Of a stretch of DNA of 64,000 bases, positions 1-9,889 are shown one piece after another. The position numbers were made by a program, and so were the translations under genes. Source of the stretch: Campanula takesimana. Lineage: Eukaryota > Streptophyta > Magnoliopsida > Asterales > Campanulaceae. The notes beneath the pieces were generated by a model. It made no database searches. It was not told where the DNA came from and worked only from the letters and a program-made list of their open reading frames with translations. The stretch's first letter is position 1. Each line of letters opens with the position of its first letter. The stretch covers positions 372,001 to 436,000 of the forward strand of contig JAOWBW010000113.1 of assembly GCA_026119855.1 (NCBI GenBank), written 5' to 3'.

Positions 1-359
1 AAAATAAGTTTTTGGTTAGGAAAAAATGCACCAAAAGTACCTGAACTATATGAGTTGTTTGGATTTAGTAACTTATCTCTTTTTTGACCCATGAAAAATA
101 CCTTAACTTTTTTTTTTGTGCAGCGGAGGTACCCATTGCTAACGCCGTCCACTTTTTGCCGTTAACTATCCACGTGTGATGGCACATGACTTCCTTTTAA
201 GGGCAAAAAGGTCAAAGCACAATGCCCCCTCCAATTTATTATCATTAAATTCTTAAAAAGCCCCTAAACTATTGATTTTTTCCTATTTGTTCCAATAACT
301 AGTTTTCGTTTTCATTTTAGCCATTACTTTTTAATTTCCATTAACATTTTCATAATCAA

Positions 360-835
360 CACTACCTTTGTAATAGTTAGAACCGCCCCTCACCGCCACT
401 CAACACCACAGCCATCCTCTATCGCCGTTGCCGCCGCCGTCAACCACCTCTCCCCCACCACAACCAAACTCAATTTTCCCTCCAAGCAACCCAATTTCTC
501 AAGAAACCTCCATTTCCCACCTCCCACCTCCTCCAAATCCTCCATTCTTTCCGTCCCACCAAAATCCCCAACCTCCCCAGTCCCACAAACCCCTTCCCCC
601 TCCGACCACCGTCACCACAACAACCCTTACACCACCAATGAATTCCAAGACAAACTCCTCTAATCTGCAACGTCGTCTCCGTCATCACCTTCCTCCTTCG
701 CGAAGCCCAAGTCTCAACCCAACACCTCCGTCCGTCATCCACCGTCGTCCCCGCCTCCTAATCTGCAACGCCTCATCACCCGACCGCTTCCAAGCCTCCC
801 TTTTCTTCACTGTTATCAACAATCAATTTTGATGA
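360..835 (+). pseudogene. Captured gene fragment inside the Pack-MULE
   Basis: A C-rich stretch with runs of ccg/tcc/cca codons stays open in more than one plus-strand frame. One frame (428-832) gives a proline-rich 134-residue product. A second frame, open from before 400 to the TAA at about 661, gives a Ser/Thr/Pro-rich sequence resembling a plastid transit peptide and ending in NEFQDKLL. That ending reminds me of the start of the mature part of some plastid mTERF proteins, but this is a weak guess. There is no convincing start codon for the second frame and no conserved domain, so I read it as a captured 5' exon rather than a working gene. Confidence 0.4.
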
Positions 836-844
836 TTTTGAAGA

Positions 845-952
845 ATTTCAAGACCTGGGTTCTTGATTTTAAAACCCATATCAAAATATTGATTTCGAAT
901 TTCAAGATCTGGGTTCTTGATTTTGAAACCCATATCAAAATATTGATTTCGA
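845..952. repeat. 54-bp direct tandem repeat
   Basis: Two adjacent copies of a 54-bp unit containing 'gggttcttgatttt' and 'acccatatcaaaatattg' differ at only a few positions. A third partial copy ('atctgggtttcgattttgg') follows at about 975. The repeat lies inside the Pack-MULE, just after the captured fragment. Confidence 0.8.
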
Positions 953-1605
953 ATTTCAAGAGCATGAACAAATGATCTGGGTTTCGATTTTGGTCTTGCA
1001 AAACCTTGATTTCGATTTTGTTCATACTTCGACTGGGAATGGGAAAGGGGAAACGGGGACGGGGAGGGGAAAGGAAGGGGGGTTATTTGAAATTTAATAA
1101 GTTACTTTAATCCCCTTTATCTTTGTAAAATGTTATCGTACCTATAATTCCAGTTTTACCCCTTAAAAAAAGTCACGTGGTCAGTCACATGCATGGTTAA
1201 CGGCAAAAAGTGGACGGCGTTAGCAATAGGTACCTCCGCTGCACGGAAAAAAAGTTAAGGTATTTTTCATGGGTCAAAAAAGAGATAAGTTACTAAATCC
1301 AAACAACCCCTATAGTTCAGGTACTTTTGGTGCATTTTTTCCTTTTGGTTATATACAAAAAGATCATTGCGCATTTTGAAAGCACGTTTTTTTAATCTCA
1401 ATACATTCCCGCCCCCTTCATTTTGTAATCTTTGTATGTTGAAAATAGGGATGTCAACGGGTCGGGTTCATGTCAGATAGCCCCTGATTTGAACCTTAAA
1501 GCCACTGCTTCACATCTAATCCGACCCGAATACTAAAGAACCCGTGATCGTCCAATCCAACCCGACTGTATTAAAAATCTAATTTTTAGCTCAAGTTTAC
1601 TTGAG

Positions 1606-1606
1606 T

Positions 1607-1663
<57 letters not shown>

Positions 1664-2597
1664 GTTGGTGAGGAAGGCTATGGCTTTGACACATAGACAA
1701 ACTTATGTTAAAGCTTCATTTGTGTGAAGCCACATCATCACTATCCTAAATGTGTGTGACTTTTGATATTCTCATTATTAGCTAATACTATTAGCTCATA
1801 ATAATAGTTATGATATGAGTTAACTATTACTATTAATATTAATAGTTAACTATAATAGTTACTATACAAGTTAACTATTACTATTAATAGTATTAGTTAA
1901 CTATAATAGTTACTATACAAGTTAATATACAAGTTAACTATTACTATTAATAGTATTAGTTAATTATAATAGTTACTATACAAGTTAACTATTACTATTC
2001 ATAGTATTACTTAACTATAATAGTTACTATAGTAGTTAACTATTACTATTCATAGTATTACTTAACTATAATAGTTACTATAGTAGTTAACTATTACTAT
2101 TAATAGTATTAATCAACTATAATATATAACTATTACTATTAATAGTATAATTAACAATAATAGTTACTATACAAGTTAACTATAATGGTTACTTTCTAAA
2201 TTATTTATTACTATAAATAGTATTAGTTAATCATAACAGTTATAATATATGTTAATTTTTACTATTAACAGTATTAGTTAATCATAGTAGTTACTATATA
2301 GGTTAACATTATTATTAATAGTAGTTAATTATAATAGTTACTATAAATATTAATAAGTATTATTAATAGTATTAGTTATTGATATTATTATATAGATTAA
2401 TTTTTACTATTAATGGTTTTAGTTAAGATGATGTTTACTATTTTAGTTAACTATAATTAAAAAATATTTTTTCATATACAATATATTTATATTATAAAAA
2501 ACTGTTATGCTACTTTATTAAATAAAAATATAAAAATAGTAAATGTAAAAAAAAATAGCAAATTAGTTATCCGTGCAGAGCACGGGTTACCCACTAG
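1606..2597 (+). mobile_element. Non-autonomous Helitron with TTA/TAG-rich interior
   Basis: The 3' end is diagnostic: a hairpin CCGTGC-AGA-GCACGG at about 2570-2586, then a short spacer and CTAG at 2594-2597 followed by T. The 5' end is blurred by a (TA)n tract, but the following 'attaaagttgg', 'gctatggc' and 'gacaaac' words match the Helitron at 12049. The interior from about 1780 to 2460 is a degenerate minisatellite of words such as 'gttaactattactattaat' and 'agtattagttaactataat'. No Rep/helicase is encoded. The exact 5' nucleotide is uncertain. Confidence 0.72.
1609..1660. repeat. (TA)n microsatellite
   Basis: About 25 uninterrupted TA dinucleotides at the 5' end of the Helitron, likely an expansion of the TATATA normally found just inside Helitron 5' termini. 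Confidence 0.9.
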
Positions 2598-2796
2598 TTT
2601 ATTTTTAAGCACAATATTGAATGTTTTATAGAGAATAATCCAAACTTATCAACATTTCACCCACAAACATAAATAAAGAAATACATTTTAGAAAAATATT
2701 AAATACTATATTTCATTTCTATTTTAGATTTACTTATTATTTAATGTTCAAGTTGGATCGGGTCTGGTCAAATTTCAATCCTTAGCTGTAAATTTA

Positions 2797-3115
2797 GAAA
2801 GACAAAAATGAGTAAAGTATCCACCAATAGCAATTTGAAAATTCAATTGAAATAATTTTTTTTGATTAAGTGAATAATATTTATAATCCAAAAAGAATAT
2901 TAATATCTTGTACCAAAAAATACAAAAAGATTATTAAGATTAAGAAAAAAAAAAAAGAAACTTCCTTATTCTTCTTAGTATAAGTAAAAAATGAGAGTGA
3001 AAATAGGTGAAAGTTAAAAAAGTTTTTTTTTTCTTTTTAAAGAAAACCAAAACATTTCACTCTATGGACAAACAATTGCAAACGGCTTCGCCTCTCTCTC
3101 TCTCTCTCTTAATAG
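2797..3115 (+). repeat. Upstream duplicate (copy A) of the KRP promoter and leader
   Basis: This stretch matches the DNA upstream of the KRP gene in pieces. 2797-3030 aligns with 4025-4228 (shared words 'atccaccaa', 'aattcaattgaaata', 'agattattaagatta'). 3063-3110 aligns with 5633-5678 (shared 'ggacaaaca', 'tgcaaacggcttcgcctctc' and the following CT run). In copy A the two blocks are joined; in the copy next to the gene they are about 1.4 kb apart because of insertions. No KRP coding sequence follows copy A. A TATA-like 'agtataagtaaa' lies near 2978. Confidence 0.75.
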
Positions 3116-3153
3116 AAAACACGTTTTCCCCATATTTTGTAGTTTTTGTATGC

Positions 3154-3299
3154 GAGTTGGTTTTGGGGGAAACTAGTTCATTCATAAGTTATAAAAAATC
3201 CACTTTTTAACCCTCAATTTTAAACCCTAAACCTTAACCCTTATAAAAACAGGATTTTTTATAACTTAGGGAGAAACTAGTTTCCCCCAAAATTTTCTC
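3154..3299. mobile_element. Mutator-type MITE with telomere-like interior
   Basis: A 146-bp element with inverted ends (GAG...TTTTGGGGGAAACTAGTT at left, its complement ending TTTTCTC at right) and a perfect 9-bp target duplication tttgtatgc at 3145-3153 and 3300-3308. The inner part of the inverted repeat contains 'ataagttataaaaa'. The loop is made of CCCTAAA/CCTTAAC-like words resembling the plant telomere repeat. Confidence 0.85.
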
Positions 3300-3314
3300 T
3301 TTGTATGCTTTAAA

Positions 3315-4019
3315 TCTATATATATATATATAATAAAAGAGAGTCCTTATCTCATTCCACAACGCGCCACATGGAATTATGACGTGTAATTCCATGTGGC
3401 ATCATCTGATTGGTTTATTGTAGACATCTTGATTTTTTTAGAATAATTCAAAATTCAAAATTTCCTAATATATATATATATATAATTTCCTAATATATAT
3501 TAGTAAATTTAACATTTAAAGTTTTAAATTTCCTAAAATATAGCATCAAAATTAACAATTATTTTAAATAAATTAGACATGTATTAATTACTTTTCTTAA
3601 TATGTATGATAAGTCCAAAACTTCAACATTCTGAGAAAAAATGGACTAATAAATTACGAAATATAATATTAAGGCCACTCAATTTGATTAAACTATAAGA
3701 ATTTATGCAAAAATTTACGGCGCAATACAGGTTTGATGAAATTAGTAAATAATTGTTAGCTAAGCGTAAATAATCTGCAACATATAACACAACGTTAATA
3801 TTTTTGTTCAATTTTCAATGAAAATTTCACAATGATGGAAGTTTTACCATCGAAATACAAGTGTTTAAGGACATAGTTGTGAAACATTGGCTTTAGAGCT
3901 TACATGAATATAATCCTTAAACACATGACTATATTTATGATATTCCAAATTTTAAATACACTTTTTTAATTTTATTTATTTCAATATGCCCCTTCGAGTA
4001 TCGACGAGCTACTAACTAG
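3315..4019 (+). mobile_element. Non-autonomous Helitron, 705 bp
   Basis: It starts TCTATATATATATA directly after an A and ends CTAG directly before a T, as expected for Helitron insertion between A and T. The subterminal 3' hairpin is weak ('cccttcgagtatcgacgag'), so the end call is less certain than for the Helitrons at 12049 and 14745. The interior is AT-rich and noncoding. Near 3365-3405 it holds an imperfect palindrome, 'ccacatggaattatgacg' pairing with 'tgtaattccatgtggc'. Confidence 0.6.
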
Positions 4020-4228
4020 TTTTATAAATACAAAAAATAAGTTAAATATCCACCAAAAGCGCAATTTGAAAAATTCAATTGAAATAAACTTTTTTGATAA
4101 AGATAATAATTTTTGTAATCCAAAAAGATTATTAAGATTAAAAAAGAAAAAAAAAACGTTCTCAACTTTCTTATATGTATAGGTAAACGAGATAATGAGT
4201 ATAGCCGAAAGCTAAAAGTTTCTCTTTT
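4020..4228 (+). repeat. KRP upstream region, gene-proximal copy B (distal block)
   Basis: This AT-rich block is homologous to 2797-3030. It is the original upstream sequence of the KRP gene, now separated from the leader at 5626 by a tandem dimer (4229-4590) and a Stowaway cluster (4610-5623). A word shared with copy A, 'ccaaaacat', reappears at 4598, immediately before the Stowaway cluster, which marks the insertion boundaries. Confidence 0.65.
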
Positions 4229-4590
4229 GGGAAATAATAAAGTTATAAAAGATGGCTACAAAATGTGATTTACAAAATAAGGTCATAATTATGTTGGTGT
4301 TTTTAATTGGAGTGTGCCGGGTCCACTATCGATGTAGCCAATGAAATATGGCCACCACATCTTGTATCATTCATTTTGTAATTTTTTTTTGTAAGCCTAG
4401 CATTGCCCTTCTTTTAAGGGTAAATATAAAGTCACAAAAAAGTTCACAATATTTGGCTTACAAAATGATGTGTCAAGATTTTTATTGGTGCTTTTAATTA
4501 GAGTGTATCGGGTCTACAACCGATACAACCAATAAAATATTGCCACCTCATTTTGTAAAATTCTTTTATGCCCCTATCATTGAGCTTTTT
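4229..4590. repeat. Tandem dimer of a ~185-bp unit inserted in the KRP upstream region
   Basis: Two related halves (about 4229-4410 and 4411-4590) share 'ataaagt', 'tacaaaat', 'ttttaatt.gagtgt', 'cgggtc' and 'ccaat.aaatat..ccacc' in the same order. The block is absent between the matching parts of copy A, so it is an insertion. I saw no clear terminal inverted repeat and cannot assign a family. Confidence 0.55.
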
Positions 4591-4740
4591 TTAAATACCA
4601 AAACATATACTCCATCCGTCCCATTTGAAGCTTCACCATTTTAGTGATGACACATAAATTAAGGAAAGTGATGAGTGTAATAAGGGTTGTGAGAGTGAAG
4701 AAGTTAGTGAATATGACAAGTGAGGCTTACAATTTAAATA

Positions 4741-5006
4741 CTCCCTCCGGTCCAAAATAACTGTCTCTTTTGATATTTGCACAACTATTAAGAAATGCAA
4801 TTATTATCATGACTTAGTGACAAAAGTTTCAACTTTACCCCTATTAAGTGTGCAGCTTTTTTTACATTAATGTCTCACACCAAGATAATTAATGGAAGAG
4901 GACAAGTTTCAAAGCAAGGATAAGAATGACATTTAGCTCAAAAGTGACATTTATTTTGGACCAAAATTTTGGTCCAAAAGTGATAGTTATTTTGGATCGG
5001 AAGGAG
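4741..5006. mobile_element. Nested Stowaway MITE
   Basis: TIRs CTCCCTCCGGTCCAAAATAA and the complementary TTATTTTGGATCGGAAGGAG lie between TA dinucleotides at 4739-4740 and 5007-5008. It is noncoding. Confidence 0.85.
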
Positions 5007-5060
5007 TATGTGAGAAGATAAAGTTAGTGGGTATGACAAGTGGACCCCATAATTTAAATA

Positions 5061-5508
5061 CTGTATTCGTCCCATAATTATGTGGACTAATTGTCATTTT
5101 GGGTGTTCAATTGATAAGTCACACTTTTTTAAAATGACAAGGAATATTTACTATTCATCACATTCATTCTCTCTCCTACTTTACTTTTATACTCACAACA
5201 CCAATCAACATATTATTCCCTACCCCACTTTCTCTCTCCTAATTTACTTTTGAGCGTGTTTTGGAGGAAACTAGTTCCTCCATAAGTTATAAAAAGTCAT
5301 GTTTTTAACCCTTAAACTCTAAACCTAAAACCCTAAATCCTAAACCTTAAACCCTATAAAAACAGGAATTTTTATAATTTATGCAGGAACTAGTTTCCCC
5401 CAAAATTTTCTCTTTACTTTTCACACTCACAACAACTACTCATTACTATTTATCCTTTAATTCCCGTGTAAATTCCATTTTGTCAATATTGTTATGAGCC
5501 GGAGGGAG
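5061..5508. mobile_element. Nested Stowaway-like MITE carrying a Mutator MITE
   Basis: The left end CTGTATTCGTCCCATAATTA and the right end TTATGAGCCGGAGGGAG (partly complementary) are flanked by TA at 5059-5060 and 5509-5510. It is interrupted by the Mutator-type MITE at 5252-5412. Confidence 0.7.
5252..5412. mobile_element. Mutator-type MITE with telomere-like interior (second copy)
   Basis: A 161-bp element of the same family as 3154-3299, with a perfect 9-bp target duplication tttactttt at 5243-5251 and 5413-5421. The arms contain GGAAACTAGTTCC and 'ataagttataaaaa'. The loop holds several CCCTAAA or near-CCCTAAA words. Confidence 0.87.
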
Positions 5509-5625
5509 TATGTGAGAGGAAGAAGTGAATGTGTATAATAAATGAGACCTATAATTTTTACTATTTTAGAAAATACCATTTAGGTAAATAGGGAAGCTTC
5601 AAATTTCAAATGGGCCGGAGGAGTA

Positions 5626-5788
5626 CCTCTCTGGACAAACAACTGCAAACGGCTTCGCCTCTCTCTCTCTCTCTCAACAACAGTAAACAAGAAGAAAAAA
5701 AAAAAAACAAACCCAATTGTTGTTATTTCTTCTCTCTCTTCGATCTCCATGAGAAGAGCTCAGTAACTTTGAGAAGTATTGAATAACG
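5626..5788 (+). promoter_or_regulatory. KRP 5' leader with CT microsatellite
   Basis: This holds the conserved word 'tgcaaacggcttcgcctctc', a (CT)n run at about 5660-5676, an A-rich stretch and pyrimidine-rich 'ttcttctctctcttcg' before the ATG at 5789. Pyrimidine-rich leaders are common in plant genes. The Stowaway cluster ending at 5623 lies directly upstream, so there is little room for a native core promoter here. In copy A a TATA-like word sits about 110 bp before the CT run. Confidence 0.6.
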
Positions 5789-8470
5789 ATGGGAAAGTAC
5801 ATGCGCAAATCAAAGACTAGAAAGGGAGAAGTAGCCCTTATGGATGTATCCTCATCTCAATCATCTCTCGGTGTTCGTACCCGAGCCAAAACCCTAGCTC
5901 TTCAACGCCTCCAATTATCTTCTTCTCCTCCACCGCCTTCTTCCACCTCCGTCTCTTACATTCAGCTACGTAGTCGACGTCTCGTGAAGCCGCCGCTGCA
6001 AGTTCTGGGTGAGTCCAAAAGAGGGGTGAAATGTGTTTCCAACCCTAATTCAAAATCCAGGGGTGCTGTGAATAAGTCTAATTCTTCTGGGTCGTCAAAG
6101 AAACGGCAATTGGAAGAAGGCAAGGAGAGTCCCGATTTGGGAGTTGAAGCTTCTTTTGGTGAGAATGTGTTGGAATTCGATGGTCGAGAGCGGTGGGTTT
6201 TTATTCGTTTCTCTTATTTCGCTTGCTTTTGTTTTCAATTTTGTTAATTAGGGTTTATGTTCTTCATTTCGTCTACTGTTTGCTTTGTGAAAATCGTGTT
6301 TCGAATCTGCTTCATTTTCATCTTTTATTTTTTTATATTCAATTTTTGTATTGTGTTATCGGAGGTAAGGTTTTCGGGTTTGAAATAATATACGTAGGAT
6401 CTTGTATTATTTTTCCTCATGGAAGTAAAATTGACAGTCTTCAATAAAGGGTCTCTGCCATGATCTAGCTGTTTGTTCAGAAACTGTAAGGAAAAGGGAA
6501 AGTTAATTTTATTTATTTATTTATTATAGTATGAAAAAAGTTGGGCGATATAAAAGGAACAAAAATGGTCTTTTGGGTGCTGTGTAAGAATTTATTTATT
6601 GTTGTCCTCCTGTTAGGTTTCCAGGAAAATTTGGGATTGAGGATTTGTATTGAATCTTTATGAGTAATAATCAATATAAAAGATAACTGGTCATATAAAT
6701 GATAATATGAATAAACGAAAAAATTAGTACTTAACTCCTTTGTGCATTTTGTTGTCTGAATGCTAATGCAAGAGCTGATACATTATCTTCTTGGTAGCCT
6801 CTATTTGTTTAATTTTCTATGTGTATTTACAATTTACTTTTCGCTTATGCTTGTAGAGCTTTGTAAAACTAGTTTTAATTCGTTTCTTTTTGGTGTGCGG
6901 TAAAACCATGTTATAATTATGACATCTATAGTGCAAACTTTATACAAAATCAAAGGGTTCAAAATTAATAAATTTATTAATATTATATGTGTAATGTCAT
7001 TTTCTTATTTGAAGGTGTTAAAATTGACATTTTTTGAAATTGGAGGAGGGGGTCAAGTTTGAGGTGGCTTCACCACTGGTTGCGAGCGGTTTTAAACTTG
7101 AATGCTGAAAAAATTGAACTCCATTTATGGTTGTCTATTTAACTTTCCTTCTGATTTGATTTGTTTATGTGAGTTTGTAGCTGGTGAGTTTCTTGATTTG
7201 TGTATAACATTTTCCATAGCTGGTGAAGACTGGGGTTGCTTTCTGTTTTTGCTATTGCATTTGGCTCACATTTCAAATTAGATGTGCATTGTGGCTTCAG
7301 ATAAATTTACTTAGTCCAAATCCTCTGTGCCACTTCGTGTACCATTTCATGTGCCACAAGTAATCTAATGGCTCACAATTACAGGAGATCTCAACTCATT
7401 TTACTTATAATTCGAGAGCTAAACTCAGCATCAACTTTTTACCTCTTTGTTATCATTCTATTAAGTTCTGTCCTAAATGTTCTTGTTTGCAGGAGTGTGG
7501 TTCTTTTAATTGGCTTCTATTGGATCGTTCTTATGAGAAGTAATCAATTTGTTTTGAATCTTGATATTGTGATTAGGTGCCTTTGCGTTAGTTCTAACTA
7601 CCATATAGGAATATACGATATCGTTGAAACTTGTAAAATGAATTTTAGGATTTTTATGTTTAGAATGTCGGATAATCGTGGTTTTCTGTCTGTAAGTGAA
7701 AGTAATTTTTTGATGTGCAAACATCAACTATCTAATTAACAAGTAGTAGTTGACAAGCTGTAGATGGTGAATTTTCTCAATATAAGCAATAGCCCTCTTA
7801 AGTTATATGATGATCGGATCGGATGAACATCTAATTGCATTTTTAGCTGCTTGATAAATAAACTTTGTCTCTACGACTTAATTGTTGAGCTATAAATGAT
7901 TGGGTAGGACTTGTACCGAGATGCCTGTGCTGGTAGGTACCCTAAATGATTGGAGTGGTAGATGTGAGACCCTTTGGTGACACCTCAGTGAAGTTATTGT
8001 TCTGCTTTTCTTCATTTTTTTTTTCATGCTTATAATTCTGGTATACTTGTAATGACTTTTTTTTTTTTACTAAAGTGTTTTTCACTAGGCTTGCAACAAT
8101 TTAAGAAATCAGAATGTTAGTTCTGAATGATGAATGAGCCTTCTGTTATATGTTTGTGTTTTCTTCATTATGTTTTTTTTTTAACGACAGGAGCGTGAGG
8201 GAGAGCACACCGTGCAGTTTGATAAGGAATCCAGAGACAATGAGAAGTCCTGGTTCTTCTACCAGGCCTACCACCTCTGCAGACGACGCGAATCAGAGGG
8301 TTCGAAATTCAATGCAGAGGCACATCCCAACGGCTAATGAAATGGAGGACTTCTTTTCTGTGACTGAAGAAAAACAGCAAAAGCAGTTTATGGACAAGTA
8401 CAACTTTGATCCTGTGAACGAGAAGCCACTACCGGGACGTTTTGTGTGGGTGAAGGTTGATAAAAAGTAG
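5789..8470 (+). CDS. KRP: KRP/ICK cyclin-dependent kinase inhibitor (two exons: 5789-6192 and 8191-8470)
   Basis: Predicted product of 227 residues. KRP/ICK proteins bind CDK-cyclin complexes in the nucleus and restrain the cell cycle and endoreduplication. The N-terminus MGKYMRKSK and the internal LEFDGRER match the family. After the splice come STPCSLIR (about 139-146) and the C-terminal CDK-inhibitory region (about 179-224) with IPTANEMEDFF, KYNFDPVNEKPLPG and a final RFVWVKV. The exon 1 donor is at 6193 (GT) and the exon 2 acceptor AG at 8189-8190. The split codon CG|G restores an arginine and the frame, and 684 nt equal 228 codons including stop. A Ser/Pro-rich stretch (46-57) and basic patches look disordered or nuclear-targeting. 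The family usually has R-Y-E-W where this has R-F-V-W. No disabling change is visible. Which KRP paralogue it is cannot be told. Confidence 0.92.
6193..8190 (+). other. KRP intron
   Basis: The 1998-bp intron starts at GT 6193 and ends at AG 8190 after a poly-T tract (8170-8182). It is AT-rich, and open stretches within it (for example 7368-7739) show no family resemblance. The sequences on both sides join into a continuous KRP motif (GRER|SVRESTPCSLIR), so no extra exon is needed. I see no recognisable transposon in it. Confidence 0.85.
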
Positions 8471-8909
8471 AGTTAATGTTTTCATTTCAGTTAGATATTT
8501 AGTTATTAGGATAATCAAAACAAAACGATAACCACCAACTGTTTTAGCTTTCTTTCAGTGAGGGTGAGAGTGATGTGATGGTGGCAGTATTTCTAATGTC
8601 CATCCGTCCTCAATTCTTACATGTAAAGAATGGATTTGGGCAAAAGTGTAGACGATTATGTATCATATAAAAATACATAACCAATTAGTCTAACAGTAAG
8701 AGGGGAAGAGAGTGTTGTTGGGGTTTTGGATGACTTATTAGGTTACTTCTCTTGTCTTGGAATGAGTTGTTTATTATTGCCCCCCTAATTTCCTTTCCTC
8801 CCCTTTGTTGTTGTCTATATTTGTATTGAATGGGAACTTCCTTTATTTACTTCTTTTTACCTTCTCTGCCTACATGTTTTTCTCTCTTTTTCCTCTTATT
8901 TTCTACTTG
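8471..8909 (+). other. KRP 3' flank
   Basis: T-rich noncoding DNA after the stop codon, probably holding the 3' UTR and poly(A) region. I could not fix the poly(A) site and see no other feature. Confidence 0.5.
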
Positions 8910-9509
8910 GAGTTCTTTACAGTTCCTACCTAAGTTATAAAAAGTCTTGTTTTAAACCCTAAATCCTGAACTTTAAACCCTAAACCTTAAACTCTATAAA
9001 ACAACCTTAAATCCTAAACTCTATCAAAACCTTAAACTCTATAAAACAACCTTAAACTCTAAACCCTATAAAACAATTTTAAACCCTAAACCCGAACTTT
9101 AAACCCTATAAAACAACCTTAAACCTTATAAAAACATGACTTTTTATAACTTAGAGGAACTAGTTTCCCCCAAAATTTTCGAATCCCGATCTCCTCCCTC
9201 CTTCCACTCCTTCCCTATATACCTCCTCATTCTAATTGGTCCACCTCACTCACTACTAATTACACTTTACCACCCCAAACTTCACTGTTCAATTTAAAAA
9301 CCTCTATAAAACAACCTTAAACTCTAAACCCTATAAAACAATTTTAAACCCTAAACCCAAACTTTAAACCCTATAAAACAACCTTAAACCATATGCAAAC
9401 ATGATTTTTTTATAACTTATGAATCATATAAAACATCCTTAAACCTTAAACCTTATAAAAACATGACTTTTTATAACATAGAGGAACTAGTTTCCCCCAA
9501 AATTTTCTC
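8910..9509. mobile_element. Composite Mutator-type MITE with expanded telomere-like repeats
   Basis: The left end is a degenerate version of the 3154/5252 MITE arm (GAG...AGTTCC..ataagttataaaaagtc). The matching right arm (gaactagtttcccccaaaattttc) occurs twice, ending near 9180 and at 9509. Between them are many CCCTAAA, CCTTAAAC and ACTCTATAAAACAACC words, so the loop has expanded into a minisatellite of about 20 bp. The 9-mers outside the ends (ttctacttg, atggaggag) do not match, so this is a rearranged or nested copy. Confidence 0.65.
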
Positions 9510-9640
9510 ATGGAGGAGAGGAATTTTTGTTCATCTAGTTGAAGTTTCTTGACATGAAAAATGACGATGTTTTGGCCAAATTAATTCTAGGCACATATTT
9601 CAATCTCATATATGCCCAAATTTCCTATTCTGTTGTTATG
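9510..9640. other. Unassigned intergenic DNA
   Basis: No gene or repeat recognised. Confidence 0.5.
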
Positions 9641-9889
9641 GCAAATACTTGGGTGAGACCGTCACACATTGTGAGACGGATTCCACCCATGGATCTTATC
9701 CATACCTGCCTATGTGACCCGCCAGTGCATCCCTTTCTTCCTCTCAAATCGCGACACGTGTCGCGGGTAAAAAAAAAACCTCCAATAGCTTAAAAATGCT
9801 ATATCTTGAGATTTTGAAGTCGAAAAAAAAATAATCTAAAAATACCGTTGTGTTCGTCTCAACGAGACGAATAAAACTAGATAGGTCAT

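Larger units (their letters stand above)
19..1342. mobile_element. Pack-MULE-like Mutator element with long terminal inverted repeats
   Basis: The element is bounded by inverted repeats of about 170 bp (roughly 19-190 and 1170-1342, nearly identical by eye), both beginning GGAAAAAATGCACC. It is flanked by a perfect 9-bp direct repeat, ttttggtta, at 10-18 and 1343-1351. Long TIRs with a 9-bp target duplication are the hallmark of the Mutator superfamily. No transposase is encoded, so it is non-autonomous. The interior (about 360-835) is GC-rich, C-skewed and exon-like, unlike the AT-rich flanks, which is the Pack-MULE pattern of captured host sequence. The intact target duplication and well-matched TIRs suggest a fairly recent insertion. 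Confidence 0.88.
1446..2784. mobile_element. hAT-like element split by a Helitron
   Basis: The left end reads TAGGGATGTCAA and the right end, reverse-complemented, TAAGGATTGAAA; a degenerate 'gggtcggg...gatcgggtctgg' motif lies just inside each end. The flanking 8-mers gttgaaaa and gctgtaaa match at 6 of 8 positions, as expected of an old hAT target duplication. Nearly everything between about 1606 and 2597 is a later Helitron. No transposase is present. The termini resemble those of the better-preserved hAT element at 9890-10789. Confidence 0.6.
4610..5623. mobile_element. Outer Stowaway-like MITE with two nested Stowaways
   Basis: The left end is CTCCATCCGTCCCATTTGAA after TA (4608-4609). 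The right end is complementary (TTCAAATGGGCCGGAGGAG) before TA (5624-5625); 'gaagcttc' lies inside both arms. Two other TA-flanked CTCCCTCCG-type elements are nested inside it. Between them, 'gtgagag..aagaagttagtg' and 'gacaagtg' recur three times. The cluster ends only 8 bp before the conserved KRP leader motif 'ggacaaaca'. Confidence 0.75.

Noticed and set aside
7368..7739. 123-residue open frame inside the KRP intron
   Set aside because: AT-rich, hydrophobic by composition, no recognisable domain, and the flanking exons splice cleanly without it.
8950..9400. True telomere or chromosome end
   Set aside because: The CCCTAAA words are degenerate, mixed with 'ctctataaaacaacc' and enclosed by MITE arms, with ordinary DNA on both sides.
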